From positions 32,031,968 through 32,095,967 of the forward strand of contig NC_084704.1 in assembly GCF_033807575.1 (NCBI RefSeq): a stretch of DNA of 64,000 bases, in the 5' to 3' direction. This DNA comes from Cydia pomonella. Its lineage: Eukaryota; Arthropoda; Insecta; Lepidoptera; Tortricidae. Below the pieces are notes generated by a model. The model was not told the DNA's origin. It did not search any database and saw only the letters and a program-made list of their open reading frames with translations. Shown piece by piece: positions 35,734 to 47,130 of this stretch (position 1 is the stretch's first letter; each line of letters opens with the position of its first letter). A program made the position numbers and the translations under genes.

Positions 35734-36650
35734 GCCATCTTGGATTCCAAAATGGTCATCATTTTCGAAATCTGCACTCCCTAAAACCTTTAAAACGATA
35801 TCCATGACGACTTTTATGACAGAATGCACGGCCGCCATCTTGGATTCCAAAATGGTCATCATTTTCGAAATCTGCACTCCCTAAAACCTATGAAACGATA
35901 TCCATGACGACTTTTATGACAGAGTGCACGGCCGCCATCTTGGATTCCAAAATGGTCATCATTTTCGAAATCTGCACTCCCTAAAACCTATAAAACGATA
36001 TCTATGACGACTTTTATGACAGAATGCACGGCCGCCATCTTGGATTCCTAAATGGTCATCAATATCGAAATCTGCACTCCCTAAAACCTATAAAACGATA
36101 TCCATGACGACTTTTATGACAGAGTGCACGGCCGCCATCTTGGATTCCAAAATGGTCATCATTTTCGAAATCTGCACTCCCTAAAACCTATAAAACGATA
36201 TCCATGACGACTTTTATGACAGAGTGCACGGCCGCCATCTTGGATTCCAAAATGGTCATCATTTTTGAAATCTGCACTCCCTAAAACTTATAAAACGATA
36301 TCCATGACGACTTTTATGACAGAATGCACGGCCGCCATCTTGGATTCCAAAATGGTCATCATTTTCGAAATCTGCACTCCCTAAAACCTATAAAACGATA
36401 TCCATGACGACTTTTATGACAGAGTGCACGGCCGCCATCTTGGATTCCAAAATGGTCATCATTTTCGAAATCTGCACTCCCTAAAACCTATAAAACGATA
36501 TCCATGACGACTTTTATGACAGAGTGCACGGCCGCCATCTTGGATTCCAAAATGGTCATCATTTTCGAAATCTGCACTCCCTAAAACCTATAAAACGATA
36601 TCCATGACGACTTTTATGACGAGTGCACAGCCGCCATCTTGGATTCCAAA
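35731..36650. repeat. 100-bp satellite, nine full units plus a part
   Basis: Units start GCCGCCATCTTGGATTCC at 35731, 35831, 35931 and onward at exactly 100 bp up to 36531; the last start is 36630 after a 1-bp deletion. Other conserved parts are AAATGGTCATCATTTTCGAA, ATCTGCACTCCCTAAAACC and ATATCCATGACGACTTTTAT. Units are nearly identical, so the array is young or homogenised. Confidence 0.97.
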
Positions 36651-36654
36651 GTAG

Positions 36655-37105
36655 AAGTCTACTTGAAACGATACCGTACGGTACCCTTTCAACTGTAGCG
36701 GTACCGTTTGAAAAATGTACCTATTACATTTAATTTATTCGGGTACCGTTATAGTTATATAGTTTTTCAATTGATACCCTTAGTTTAGGTATCGGTCTTG
36801 TGCGATTTTATTCGGGTACCGTTAGCTTTGGATACCTATTCAATGGATACCCTTTGTGTAGGTATCGGTCGTTTGCGATTTTATTCGGGTACCGTTACAG
36901 TTGTATAGCTTTTCAATTGATACCCTTAGTTTAGATATCGGTCTTGTGCGCTTTTATTCGGGTACCGTTAGCTTTGGATACCTATTCAATTGATACCCTT
37001 ATCTTAGGTATCGGTCTTTTGCGATTTTATTCGGGTACCCTTAGCTTTGGATACCTATTCAATTGATACCTTTATTTTAGGTTACCGGTCTTTTGCGGTT
37101 TTTCA
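36655..37105. repeat. Right subterminal repeats, about 63-83 bp, GGTACC-rich
   Basis: Five units with TTATTCGGGTACCGTTAGCT, TTGGATACCTATTCAATTGA and AGGTATCGGTCTT. They share the GGTACC core with the left subterminal array but differ in unit length and sequence. Confidence 0.85.
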
Positions 37106-37738
37106 GTCCCTGATTGGAGCAAGCGTGGAAAAAGGAAAAAAGAAGATTAGATTAAAATGTACTAAAAAGAGAAGACTCACTTTACATCTGTTTTTTATCT
37201 TGCCATTTCCTCTAACGAATAGAAAACCGAAGTGTGTACTTAACCGAAAGCAATATCATAATTCGCCTCGTCACTCGCGCGAACATAAATGATAAAAAAT
37301 TTGCTAATATAATACGAACTGTGCAAGCATTACTACAAGGAATCATTACAATATAACTCAACGACAAAATTAATGAGAATAATTTGTTTGCTTACACTCG
37401 TCTCCGATACCCAAACCAGGATAAAAGCAAAGTTAAAATTTGATCAGAATTAGGGGAGTCATTAAAAGTGACGCGCGAGGGGCGACAATGAGATTGCATT
37501 ACGGAGTAATTAGTGCGCGCTCAGCTGAGACCGGTGGTATGACAGTGTGACTGATCCCTGTATACTATATTTGAATCCTATACCTATATATTTGTAAATA
37601 AATAAAAATGTGTTAAAAAACAAACGACAATGGCTATTTACGAGCAATTTAATGAACCCAACCGGCCAATCACATATTAAGTAACCAATTAGTGGTTACT
37701 AACTGGTGGTTACCAATCTCTTTGCCAAAAGATAGTTA

Positions 37739-38370
37739 GTGTAAGGCCTGAGTGGACGCTCGGAGCGGAGCGTTCGGCGGGGCGTGCAGCGGGGCGGGCG
37801 AGCGTGAGATAGAGCATCCAGCGAGTGGCCTCAGTGCACGCTCACCGCTCGTATGAATCGGTCGCATTCACCATGGCATCGACGTCGGACGACATTCTTG
37901 ATTTCTTTTTAGAAGAGACTTCATGGCTCAAAATGTGTCGTTTTTCTACAAAGCAAGGTCCTAGTGTCGTAGTAAAGCAAAGAAGACTGTTTAGAGAATT
38001 TCCCACTTTATACGAAACCTTAAGAAGCAATGGATTAAAAGTGAAAATAAATACTTTAATTTACCTTCCATTTATTTAAACAGTCTATTTTTGTAATGAT
38101 AGCCAAAATGCTGGTTTATATTGTATTTCAATAATTATTTGTTTACACGACATGACTGCACGCTCTTATCGCCGCTGCAAATCACAAACAGGTTTGAACC
38201 TCTCCGCGACGCCCCGCTCGACGCTGCATTGCCCGCAAACTTGCCCGCTCGGCATTCGCTTTGAGCAGCGTCGACTCAGGACACCAGTATGAGTTTCATT
38301 TGTTTAACATGCACGCCGCACGCCCCGCCCCGCTGCACGCCCGACTCGAGCGTCCACTCAGGCCTTACAC
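37739..38370 (+). mobile_element. PIF/Harbinger-type deletion derivative
   Basis: Perfect 24-bp inverted ends (GTGTAAGGCCTGAGTGGACG and four more bases) and a TTA target duplication (37736-37738, 38371-38373), as expected for PIF/Harbinger elements. Subterminal regions are GC-rich (GGGGCGTGCAGCGGGGCGGG). The interior retains the beginning of a transposase-like frame. Confidence 0.85.
37873..38079 (+). pseudogene. N-terminal remnant of a Harbinger-like transposase
   Basis: The frame from the second ATG reads MASTSDDILDFFLEETSW, then VVKQRRLFREFPTLYETLR. The R..EF..LY..L pattern is the usual N-terminal signature of HARBI1-type transposases. It ends 13 codons later; the DDE catalytic region is absent. 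Confidence 0.6.
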
Positions 38371-38639
38371 TTAGGGTACATTGACTTGGAATATTCATAT
38401 TACTTATTATCAAATCGTACTTTTTAAGGATAACCTAATGCAGATTCTAGGTGTTAACATTCTAAAATTTAAATAGGTAAGTATCTTAGAACTTATAATA
38501 AGCAAAACTAACTCGTAATCCATTCCAATAAAAGCTGTTTTTCAATAAATGTAAATATGGTGCGTAGTTTTCGTGATATGTGGAAAAACTAAAACAATGA
38601 GTACGAACGAACGAGTTTGTACGAGTTCTAAACTTCCTG

Positions 38640-38765
38640 CTACCTAGCGATAAGACCGCCTGTTGTTACCTGGTTCTATTTTCCTTTAAAATTTATTTGT
38701 AGTTTTACATGTACGTAAAATGTATAATTGTTGGTGCAATAAATAATATTTACTTACTTACTTAC
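38640..38765 (+). repeat. LINE 3' tail fragment with TTAC repeats
   Basis: As at 18515-18625, ending in TTTACTTACTTACTTACA. Confidence 0.6.
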
Positions 38766-39377
38766 AAACCACACTTGTTTTACAGGACGTTTGATAAGAG
38801 ACCGTAATTTCAAGTTTATCAGTAGGTCACAATTTCAATTATTTCTATTCGTTGTTCCAGTAACTACATCATCAATATTTTATTACACCAATAATTAAAA
38901 TTAGAAGTTACAAAGGAATCTAAAAGTTAGTTCTATACATGAACGTTTACTTTTATTCCCAAGGGTGAATCTAGCTTTATAGTCAAAGAGGTTCGCCTGA
39001 CTATAAAGTCGGGGGGGTCAGGTCATCAGATTATCAAAAATATCTACTGTTGTCCTAGACCCAGCCCAGGACCTTGCCCGCCGCCCTTGCTTGAAACCGC
39101 CCATGCTTTTTCTTAAGCTTCGGCAAAGATTTGAGATATTGTGTATAATATCACTGTATTGGTTATTCAGTTCTTCATCTGTTTACAACAATGGAAACAA
39201 ACCCGTAATTAAAGCTCGGAGTTCAATAAGAGAGCTAAGCCGTGCAGAGCATACAGCATACTGATCCATCATTATCATATCGATGGCCCAGGGCCGCAGT
39301 CAAAGTTATAAACAGTACAATGACGTTAGAACTGGTAATTGGCCAAAATGCTCAACGATCTCTAAACAATACGTCTA

Positions 39378-39705
39378 CCACCAGTTTGACACTGACATAT
39401 CTAGCTAGCGTGTGCGTAACTTATTTTTTATGCATCTCACTCGTGCTCGCATATTAGTGCGACCGACAGGCGCGGATACAAGGGGGGGGGGGGGGGGCAT
39501 AGGGGCAATGCCCCCCCCCTAAAACCCTGGCTCTCACATTACTAAATTGAGTAAACATTTTTTTTTACCTTATTTTCTGTGCAAAAATATATGATTTTCT
39601 CAAAATGGCCCCCCCCTAAGCCAAATCTTGTATCCGCGCCTGGCGACCGAGATGTATAGAAAGTAAGTTACGCAGACGTTAGCGAATATGCTAGTTTGAC
39701 ACTGC
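39378..39705. repeat. Older palindromic repeat hosting the 39467 MITE
   Basis: The left flank GTTTGACACTGACATATCTA..GTGCGTAACTTA and the right flank AAGTTACGCAGACG..GCTAGTTTGACACTGC are inverted. Without the insertion the centre is CATATTAGTGCGACCGAGAT. A related centre, with ATGCATCTCG and GCGAGATGTA, is at 14870-14900. Confidence 0.6.
39467..39642. mobile_element. 176-bp hAT-type MITE
   Basis: Inverted ends CAGGCGCGGATACAAG and an exact 8-bp duplication GCGACCGA (39459-39466, 39643-39650). Includes a G17-like run and two C-rich runs. It sits inside an older palindromic repeat. Confidence 0.88.
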
Positions 39706-40944
39706 TAAGGCAGTCGTGGGTAAGGCTACATATATCTCATAAAATAAATATTAATCAATTTAATTTGTGTAATAATGTTCTATAATATTTATTTATTTAC
39801 TTATATGGGGGAGATGAAAGTTATGTCGCACTGACATAGCATTTTTAAATTTATTTGTTATACGGGGAAGTAACAACTACCGCTATAAAACCTGCTTTAA
39901 AAACCGCATCCAAATCTGTTCACCCATTTAAGAGCTACAGTGCCACAGTCAGACACTCACACATAGGAGTCAGACTTATAACACGCCTCTTTTCGGTCTA
40001 TGTTCAAATAGTCTCCTCGTAGTATTGGGGATGGGCTGGGATTACATTACCCAAGCCCAGGGCCGGAGTTAGTAGAAGAAATTGGTTCGAGCCATACACC
40101 TCAGCAGGGGGTAACAGGATGGAAAGAAGAAAAGCCCCTCGTACGCGGATCCGCGTTTGGGCGCTTAAAAGGGAAGTATACCACATGACGTGATCGTCCG
40201 AACAAAAAGAGAAAACCTTTTTCCACTTCTAAATATTTTCCATTCTCCATGTTTTTTGTATGTTATTGACATAATGAAAAACTAGGTTTATAGGTTATAA
40301 TTTTTTTCAAAATTTGCTATACCTACAAAAAAAAATCTTAAGGCGAAGCATATATATATACATATATATATAGTATGCTGAAGCGATCGACATCAAAATC
40401 AAAGTGATTTATTAAGATTACGTTAATGGAAAACGTTTTCTCCCGAAATGGAATTTCATACAAAAAGTACCGTTATTTCGCTAGTATCGCAAAGCTATTC
40501 CTCCCTTTTAAAGCAATCAATATACTGTTCCAGTTACTTGTATTACGCCGGAAGCGAGTCTCGCCGGGAGGCGCAACGATATTGCTGTTTGCCCAGCACA
40601 AATGTTTGCGAGCCGCCCTCTACTTACTGGAGTTAGATCAATATTTAAATCATTTCCAACTTTGATTAATTTGCAGATTTATTGTTTACAATGATGTCGA
40701 GGATTAAAAGTGTATTAATTCATAACTTTGTTTCGTAGGTATCTTTATACGCGCAGCGAAGAGAGGCCGGAATATTATTGACGAGTCCGTTTATTTATAC
40801 ATATCTAATATTATTTATTGTTTATGTTAATCACTTCATTATTTAATATACAATACATAAGAGTTTAAATTTTTAGTGACTGATGTGTCTGTCGATTTGT
40901 CACATAGGATTTGTTCGGATATAGGTATGTATGTATTTGTATAT

Positions 40945-41080
40945 AGAGTCGCCATCAGATATACCGTAGCGGCCGAGGTGCTAGATATATCTGAACACTA
41001 ACTCTAAAACCTTGACAATAGATGCGTGCTCAGATATTTGTAGGCACCTTGCCCGCTCCGATATATCTGATGGTGACTGT
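40945..41080. repeat. Palindromic element
   Basis: Ends AGTCGCCATCAGATATA and TATATCTGATGGTGACT, with GGCCGAGGTGC facing GCACCTTGCCCG. Confidence 0.65.
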
Positions 41081-41262
41081 ACATGAATTTAATTGGAACT
41101 AAATTTTTCATACTAAATTGAACTGTCACCCTATACACGAAAACAACAGCGCCCTCTTGACAATGATCATATATTTCTGGTCGGGCTTTATAAACATAGC
41201 TACCACAATGTGATAATTAATTATTTTATTAAATTTCTAATTTCGGAGAGCAAAGTAACCAT

Positions 41263-41343
41263 ATCGTTGCTATACTTACTCAAACTCGTATCTGATATAC
41301 GTATCTAATATATAGATACGAGGTTGAGTAAGTATAGCGACGA
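41263..41343. repeat. Hairpin with arms of about 31 bp
   Basis: ATCGTTGCTATACTTACTCA..CTCGTATCT and its mirror; an 18-bp TA-rich spacer. Confidence 0.75.
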
Positions 41344-41804
41344 TATTTTACGGTACTTCGTTGCGCTTGCAGCTCTCACTATCCAAAATATGCTAAATAG
41401 AATACATCGCTCCTAAACGTAGCTATTAACCGGGTTGAAACCGTACCCATTGTTTACCTTCTAAAGCTCGTATCTACCCTAACCATGATATTCAAATCGC
41501 TATCTTATTGGGTAGGTCATAAAGTTCATTTTCAAAGAGTTGGTTAAAAGTTTGGTGTCGCCAGTCCCTGGGGACGCAGGGACCTTGTACAAAACTCTAC
41601 TAGCACTTAATTAAGGGGAAGCGAAGGGAATAGATTTCAATTAACATAACGTAACGCCCACGGTTCTTTTGTTTGTTCCAAATTGGAAATCTGGATAAAT
41701 GGTGATTTGGTTTGGTGATAAGTTGGTTTTTTGAACTCAGTTGAATGAAACTCGCCGTTATGGCGTATTATCCCACCAAAAATATTTCATGTAAAATTAA
41801 CTGT

Positions 41805-42085
41805 AATAAGTTTTTGGTGAAAATTTCATTTCTGGTACAAGCTTTTATCGCTGACTGTACTTTTCTTTCCACTGGCAACAAATAGGTACTCATCGAGACA
41901 ATTAGTTTGCGTTGTTTTATCACAGAGTTCACATGGCCACTTCCTGTCTCCATCATCAGATTAGTTCCATGTCATCACAACATAATATTGCATTGTCATC
42001 CGATTTACAATAATTTACATGTATTGTCTGCAAATTTTCAGCGAAATCGGAAATCGGTAAGTGGGTCTAATTTAGATTTCAAGAT
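41805..42085 (+). repeat. Dispersed repeat D, copy 4
   Basis: Contains GGTACAAGCTTTTATCGCTG, TGTACTTTTCTTTCCACTGG and the terminal block AGTGGGTCTAATTTAGATTT. Confidence 0.78.
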
Positions 42086-42240
42086 TTGACCCTAACTAAC
42101 AAATTAACAATAGTACATTGTGTATTAAGGGCGGTAAACAATAATTTACCAACAAGTGTTAATTTTAAGCCCAAAGCCGAAAGCGAGGGTTTAATTAACA
42201 CGAGTTCGTAATTCTTGTACCGCCCGTGGCAAACTCAATG

Positions 42241-42641
42241 TTTTTCATCATCATCACACTTGTGAGGGGAAAACTAAATTTTAAAGGAAACAATTCTTAA
42301 ATACGGTCACTTTTCTAAGATTCGTCCGCCATATTGTCTTTTTGACAGGTTAGGCCGGTTAGACCGGCCGCAGGCTAGGCACAGACCTATCCGGCTTCAG
42401 CCACGGTTGAAAATAGTGTATAAATATTTTAAACTCTTATTAAATTAATCAAATTAAATATTTATAAACATGCACCAAAAAAGATTTTATAAACGTCATA
42501 TTTTGAAAGTAAAACTCATTTACTATTTAAAAAACAATATGCCCATGGGCGTAATGAAATAAAAAAAAACTATTACGCCCGTGGCATAATATCTCAGTAT
42601 GCTGGCATACAATAACACTGTTTACGAGCAAGTGTGATGAT
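42241..42641. repeat. MITE H, copy 2
   Basis: Ends CATCATCACACTTGTG and GAGCAAGTGTGATGAT. Shares GATTCGTCCGCCATATTG, TTTTGACAGGTTAGGC and CTTCAGCCACGGTTGAAAAT with copy 1. Confidence 0.75.
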
Positions 42642-42827
42642 AACTAACATACATACCTACTAACAGGGCAAGTTAAATAAAAGTTGTAAAAAGGATTGTC
42701 TCTTCTATTTATATAGTAAAATGTAGAATACTTACTGCTACTAAATTATACTTACCGACCAAAACCTCCAGATGTAGTTTAGGCCTGTTGTATCAAGATC
42801 GTTTTACTTCTTTAATTTCGGGAACAG

Positions 42828-42963
42828 CCCACGCAGCGTAGCCAACATGCCAATCGTTAACGCTTCGTAGCCAACGAAACTGTCACTGTCGCACTAATAT
42901 GGAAGAGCGATAGAGAGAGATGATTACGCTACGTAGCGTTAACGATTGGCATGTACGCGGGCA
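42828..42963. repeat. MITE F, best-preserved copy
   Basis: Nearly symmetrical: CCAACATGCCAATCGTTAAC at the left, GTTAACGATTGGCATGTACG at the right, centre CACTAATATGGAAGAGCGAT. Confidence 0.75.
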
Positions 42964-45335
42964 GGAAAGACAAATTAAAATCTTATCACCTAATGTCCCA
43001 AATTAACTCGTAATAAAAACACGCTTCAAAACTGCACAAGCTTATCCTACAAAATAAACTTGCAAACTGTAACTAACCCATTTATACTTCCGTAACTGAG
43101 ACAATGAAGGAAAGCAAATAAAAGGGAGTATTCTTTTAAGAATTTGAATAAATTTCCACTAAAAGAAGCTCTCCAGTTACAGAGGAAACTGGAGAAAACG
43201 AGAGCTAATAAAAATGCCGGGGCAAAACGTGCAATTTGAAAGCAGTGTCGGATGGATATGGAATCCTGATTTAAATTCGGAACCGGTAAAGATAAATAAA
43301 TAATATAGACAGTCAGTGTCCATACACTTCTAGAACTCATTATTTTTGATGGCGATGACACGCATTCATGACGTTTTTGCATGTCAATTATTTCTTACTA
43401 GTTTACTTGTCTTATTTATTTATTTATGTATACTCAATTTCTTTACCCATGTATTGGGTTTCACAGAAAAATGTAACCCGGGATAACACAAGGAAGATGA
43501 TTATTTATCTATAAGTAGAAGACAGTAAGAAAATGGCGGCTATGCTACGGAGCTCCAGCGTGTGCCTGCGTTGCGTGTGCAGCATGTGCGCCGTAGACGT
43601 ATTGTGTGGACTTACACGTAACCGTGTGTGACAGATGTACCACTGTGCATGTGCACATGCAACTTAATTAACAAGCCTTTCATAATTCAGTAGAAGTGAG
43701 ATGCAGATCTCTACGGACACTACTGTCTACGGACATCCCGCTAGATGCGATTCGCATGTCGTTCCGATGTGCGAGCGTTATTTGTGATAACCGGTTACCG
43801 TGTCTACCTTATAATGTAGACACGGTATATGTATGCGTCCCTGCCGTCAGTTACTAAATTGTAAGGTGTGTGAAGCGGAAGCGTACGCCATCTACAATAA
43901 TGAATGAGGAACTCGCTATATGAAAATTACCAGTTTCTATTCTTTACTTGTACTTGTTTCCTGCAAATATGGCGATAAAGAGGGTGCATGCCGTTATGGT
44001 TAATGAACTAACTCCAGGGGTGTGATTATAATCGGTTACCGAGCACGGGTTAGTCTTAAACCCGAGAGAAACATTTATAATATTGCTTTACATATTTATA
44101 CGCGAGCGTTCATTTTACTCGCGCACCGAGGGCTCCGTACAAACTTCGAATTATCTCGTGTAGTGTAAGCATAAAGAATAAAGACTTTTGATCTGAAGTA
44201 CCTACCTACCTACCATCTATCGGCAAATTGTCTGACTAATTTGCGCGATATAACGCACTTACTTACGTGGGTTTTTCGAGGATAATTCTCTATCATGTGA
44301 ACCGATTTCAAAAATTGTTCTTTTATATGAATAAAGGTGTCTTTAATGTAATCTTATAGAAATTTTAAATCTAATAAACACATGTAAAGTTGGTTACATT
44401 GCAAACTGATTTCGGAAATATTTTTTGTTAATAAAAAAAAAGTTACCAAGATGTCTGATTATATTTTCCTGTAAAATATATAGCAATGTTAATATGATGT
44501 ATAACCAGACTTCGGAGGGAGGAATGGTATTTTTTTTCACACTTTCCGTCATAAATCAATTGTTATCCCCTATGATAAAAAAGAAAAAAAAATTTTGTAA
44601 TGTACAATTTGAGCTCGATCAAATGATACCCCACTTGACCTAGTCACTAGATTTTGAAATTTTGCCCCCTCTTCATATTGGGCATTTTCTAATAAAAAAA
44701 TACTTTCAATGTGTCTGGGTTAGCGTTATTCATAACTATTCCAAATTTTAAGTCGATAGCTTAAAGCTTAAGTGGTTCTCGAGATATTTAGCGATGTCAC
44801 AGACAGATAGACAGACTGACAGACAGAGTCTCACTATAAGGGTTCCATTTGTACCTTTTTGGTAGGTACGGAACCAAAAAATATCTACAACTAAAAATGT
44901 TTGATTCGTTCCATATTTAAAGTATTTAAACCCACATTTCGATTATCCGAACTAGTCTCGGTCCGAATTATTTCGGATAATCGCGGTCCTGCGAATCTGC
45001 GATATATGGTACTTTGACCGTTGTGAGCAACTAAATTACATAAAATTAAGAGGAAAGGGGACGGCCGCTTTTCCATACAAATCTAGTCCCCATTTTCCTC
45101 TCTGAATATTGACATAATGTTTTTTTTTACATAATTTGATGTATATTAAACATAACTATGCCCCTACGTTTGACTTTTTTTAGATTTTTTGATTAATAAA
45201 CCTACATGGCCGAAAGGGATAGTGTCATACATTAGAAAGGGACACCATAATTCGTCCCTGAATCGCTGTCAAACTTCGATTTTGTAGGAAGTGTCTTTTC
45301 TGTACGGTAGCCGTCTAAAATTCTAAAAGACCAAT
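42964..45335. other. No gene recognised
   Basis: AT-rich. Contains a short hairpin at 43799-43828 (CCGTGTCTAC with GTAGACACGG) and a GACAGATAGACAGACTGACA tract at 44804 followed by CACTATAAGGGTTCC, a module seen in several dispersed repeats. The ORF at 43047-43382 shows no family features. Confidence 0.45.
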
Positions 45336-45471
45336 GCCTAGCCAAGGTGCCAATCGTTCGATTCGTAGCGAACGATACCGTAATGTCTCTGTCGCACTAA
45401 AACGGAAGAGTGATAGAGAGAGATTACCGTTTCGTTCGCTACGGAGCGAACGATTTGCATCTTGACTAGGC
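45336..45471. repeat. MITE F, copy
   Basis: Begins GCCTAGCCAAGGTGCCAATC, centre CTCTGTCGCACTAAAACGGA, ends GATTTGCATCTTGACTAGGC. Confidence 0.7.
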
Positions 45472-45721
45472 ACCCAGTTCTTTTATATTTCTTCGTTTTT
45501 CTTTGAAACGAATCCAGTCCTTAAAATTTTTCTTTTCCCCGTATCGGGTACTAAGCTCACCCTAAAGGTCCGGCCGGTGTCAGCGGCCTACCCGCCAATT
45601 CGTCACCCGGTCGCACCATTAATTTCTATACAAAAATACAACGGACGCTTTTACAGCACTTTCGATAACATCAAAACGACATTAGGAACGTATTTTTCTT
45701 TCACACGATTCGTTCGTAAGA

Positions 45722-45990
45722 AGCATGGAAGGTGGAGGTAAGGAATGGAATCTCCATATACCAAAGTGTCATCAAAAAACCTAATAGGTGGCGCTACAAT
45801 ACCTAGAATACTTGAAAAAAAAAATTAAATCATAGACAGCGCACTTCACTCCGTCAATAACGCCTAGGTTCTTACTTACTCTAGCGCTACTCTGCAGAGA
45901 TTTGGAACTATTATTTATAGCTGACAACTGGACACATCTGAATCAGTTCTGCCTATGGAGATTGCATTCCTTACCTCTACCTTCCATAGT
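45722..45990. repeat. MITE with arms of about 38 bp
   Basis: Ends GGAAGGTGGAGGTAAGGAAT and ATTCCTTACCTCTACCTTCC. A related edge (GTAAGGAATACAATCTCCAT) lies at 33097-33117 inside the satellite element. Confidence 0.7.
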
Positions 45991-46079
45991 AAGAAGGAAA
46001 AAACCGGCCAAGTGCGTATTTACGAGGCCGTGCCGTACAGGGGGCCTACTGCGAATACCGAAATGCACAAATTGCGGGG

Positions 46080-46224
46080 AACTTTCTCTTTTACTCGTAC
46101 TAAGACGTAATTAGAGTGACAGAGAAAAATGCCCGCAATTGGCGAACTTCGATTTCCGCGGTTATAGCCCTGGGCATTTTTCTCTGTCACTCTTATTACT
46201 TCTTAGTGAGTAAAAGAGAAAGAT
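46080..46224. repeat. Palindromic repeat
   Basis: AGAGTGACAGAGAAAAATGC and its complement face each other; outer TTTCTCTTTTACTCG pairs with GAGTAAAAGAGAAAG. The motif ATTGCGGGCAT near 47823 is related. Confidence 0.7.
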
Positions 46225-46564
46225 ACCTAATTAAAAATAAAAATAAACTTACCATATTTGTGTACTAACCCCCTTATTCATAAACGTGTACTAAAGTTAT
46301 GATGCCGCTAATAATCCCTTCCATCATACTAATACGTCAGAAAGGGACAAACGTTGAAGGGACGAAATTTGTACCTGTATTTGTATTCAAGGTACTTAAA
46401 GTTATCACCAAAAAACGGCCAATAGCATATCGGGCCATGCTCAGAGTAGGGTTCCGTAGTTACTCTTCCGTCACAATAAGCTAAACTGGAGCTTAAAGTA
46501 TAGTAGATTGTTAACCAAGGGATGAACTGTGGATGTTCGTCTTTTTAATATGAAGGGGAAACTT

Positions 46565-47130
46565 TTTGCGATAACTCAAAAACAGCTAAACTGATCATAT
46601 CCCCTATAGTTTTCATTTAATGTCTTTCTTAAGCTCTACTTCCACGATTTTTTTCATATTTTTTTGGACCTATGGTTCAAAAGTTAGAGGGGGGGCCTTT
46701 TTTTTTCTTTCGGAGCAATTATCTCCGAATATATTCACTTTATCAAGAAATGTTTGTTAAAGACCCCTATTAGTTTTGAAAGACCTTTCCAATGATATCC
46801 TACACTGTAGGATTGAAGCAAAAAAAAATTTTTCACCTCCACTTTACGTGTAGGGGAGGTACCCTAAAAAAATTAAATTTTTAGATTTGATTGTACGACT
46901 TTGTCGGCTTTATTGATTTATATATCCATGCCAAATTTCAACTTTCTAGTACTCACGACCACGGAGCAAAGCCTCGGACAGACAGACAGACAGACGGACA
47001 TGGCGAAACTATAAGGGTTCCTAGTTTTGCGATAACTCAAAAACAGCTAAACTGATCATATCCCCTATAGTTTTCATTTAATGTCTTTCTTAAGCTCTAC
47101 TTCTACGATTTTTTTCATAATTTTTGGACC
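46565..47130. repeat. Pair of direct repeats, 105 bp, enclosing 355 bp
   Basis: TTTGCGATAACTCAAAAACA through TTTTTGGACC occurs at 46565-46670 and 47026-47130 with very few differences. The enclosed sequence ends in a GACAGACAGACAGACAGACG tract. Confidence 0.75.

Larger units (their letters stand above)
29272..37112. mobile_element. 7.84-kb non-coding hAT-ended element carrying two satellites and a foldback
   Basis: Inverted ends CAGGGACTGAAAA match exactly over 13 bp. The 8 bp outside, ATTGGAGC, are duplicated exactly (29264-29271 and 37113-37120). Order inside: captured GC-rich fragment, GGTACC-rich subterminal repeats, 108-bp satellite, linker, left foldback arm, AT-rich loop, right foldback arm, 100-bp satellite, GGTACC-rich repeats. 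There is no transposase or other credible ORF, so movement would need proteins from elsewhere. The CAG start and 8-bp duplication are hAT hallmarks; the large size and satellite content are unusual. Confidence 0.88.

Noticed and set aside
29845..36650. Regularly spaced repeats as a CRISPR-like array
   Set aside because: Units are contiguous tandem satellites without unique spacers, in an animal genome.
37825..37872. Upstream part of the ORF before the second ATG as transposase sequence
   Set aside because: It translates the GC-rich subterminal region; the protein-like part starts at the second ATG.
40426..40665. 79-residue ORF
   Set aside because: Overlapping alternative frame of similar length and no domain-like features; the surrounding sequence is repeat-like.
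43047..43382. 111-residue ORF as a small membrane protein gene
   Set aside because: Hydrophobic but unsupported: no neighbouring exons, no recognised motif, and composition expected of AT-rich DNA.
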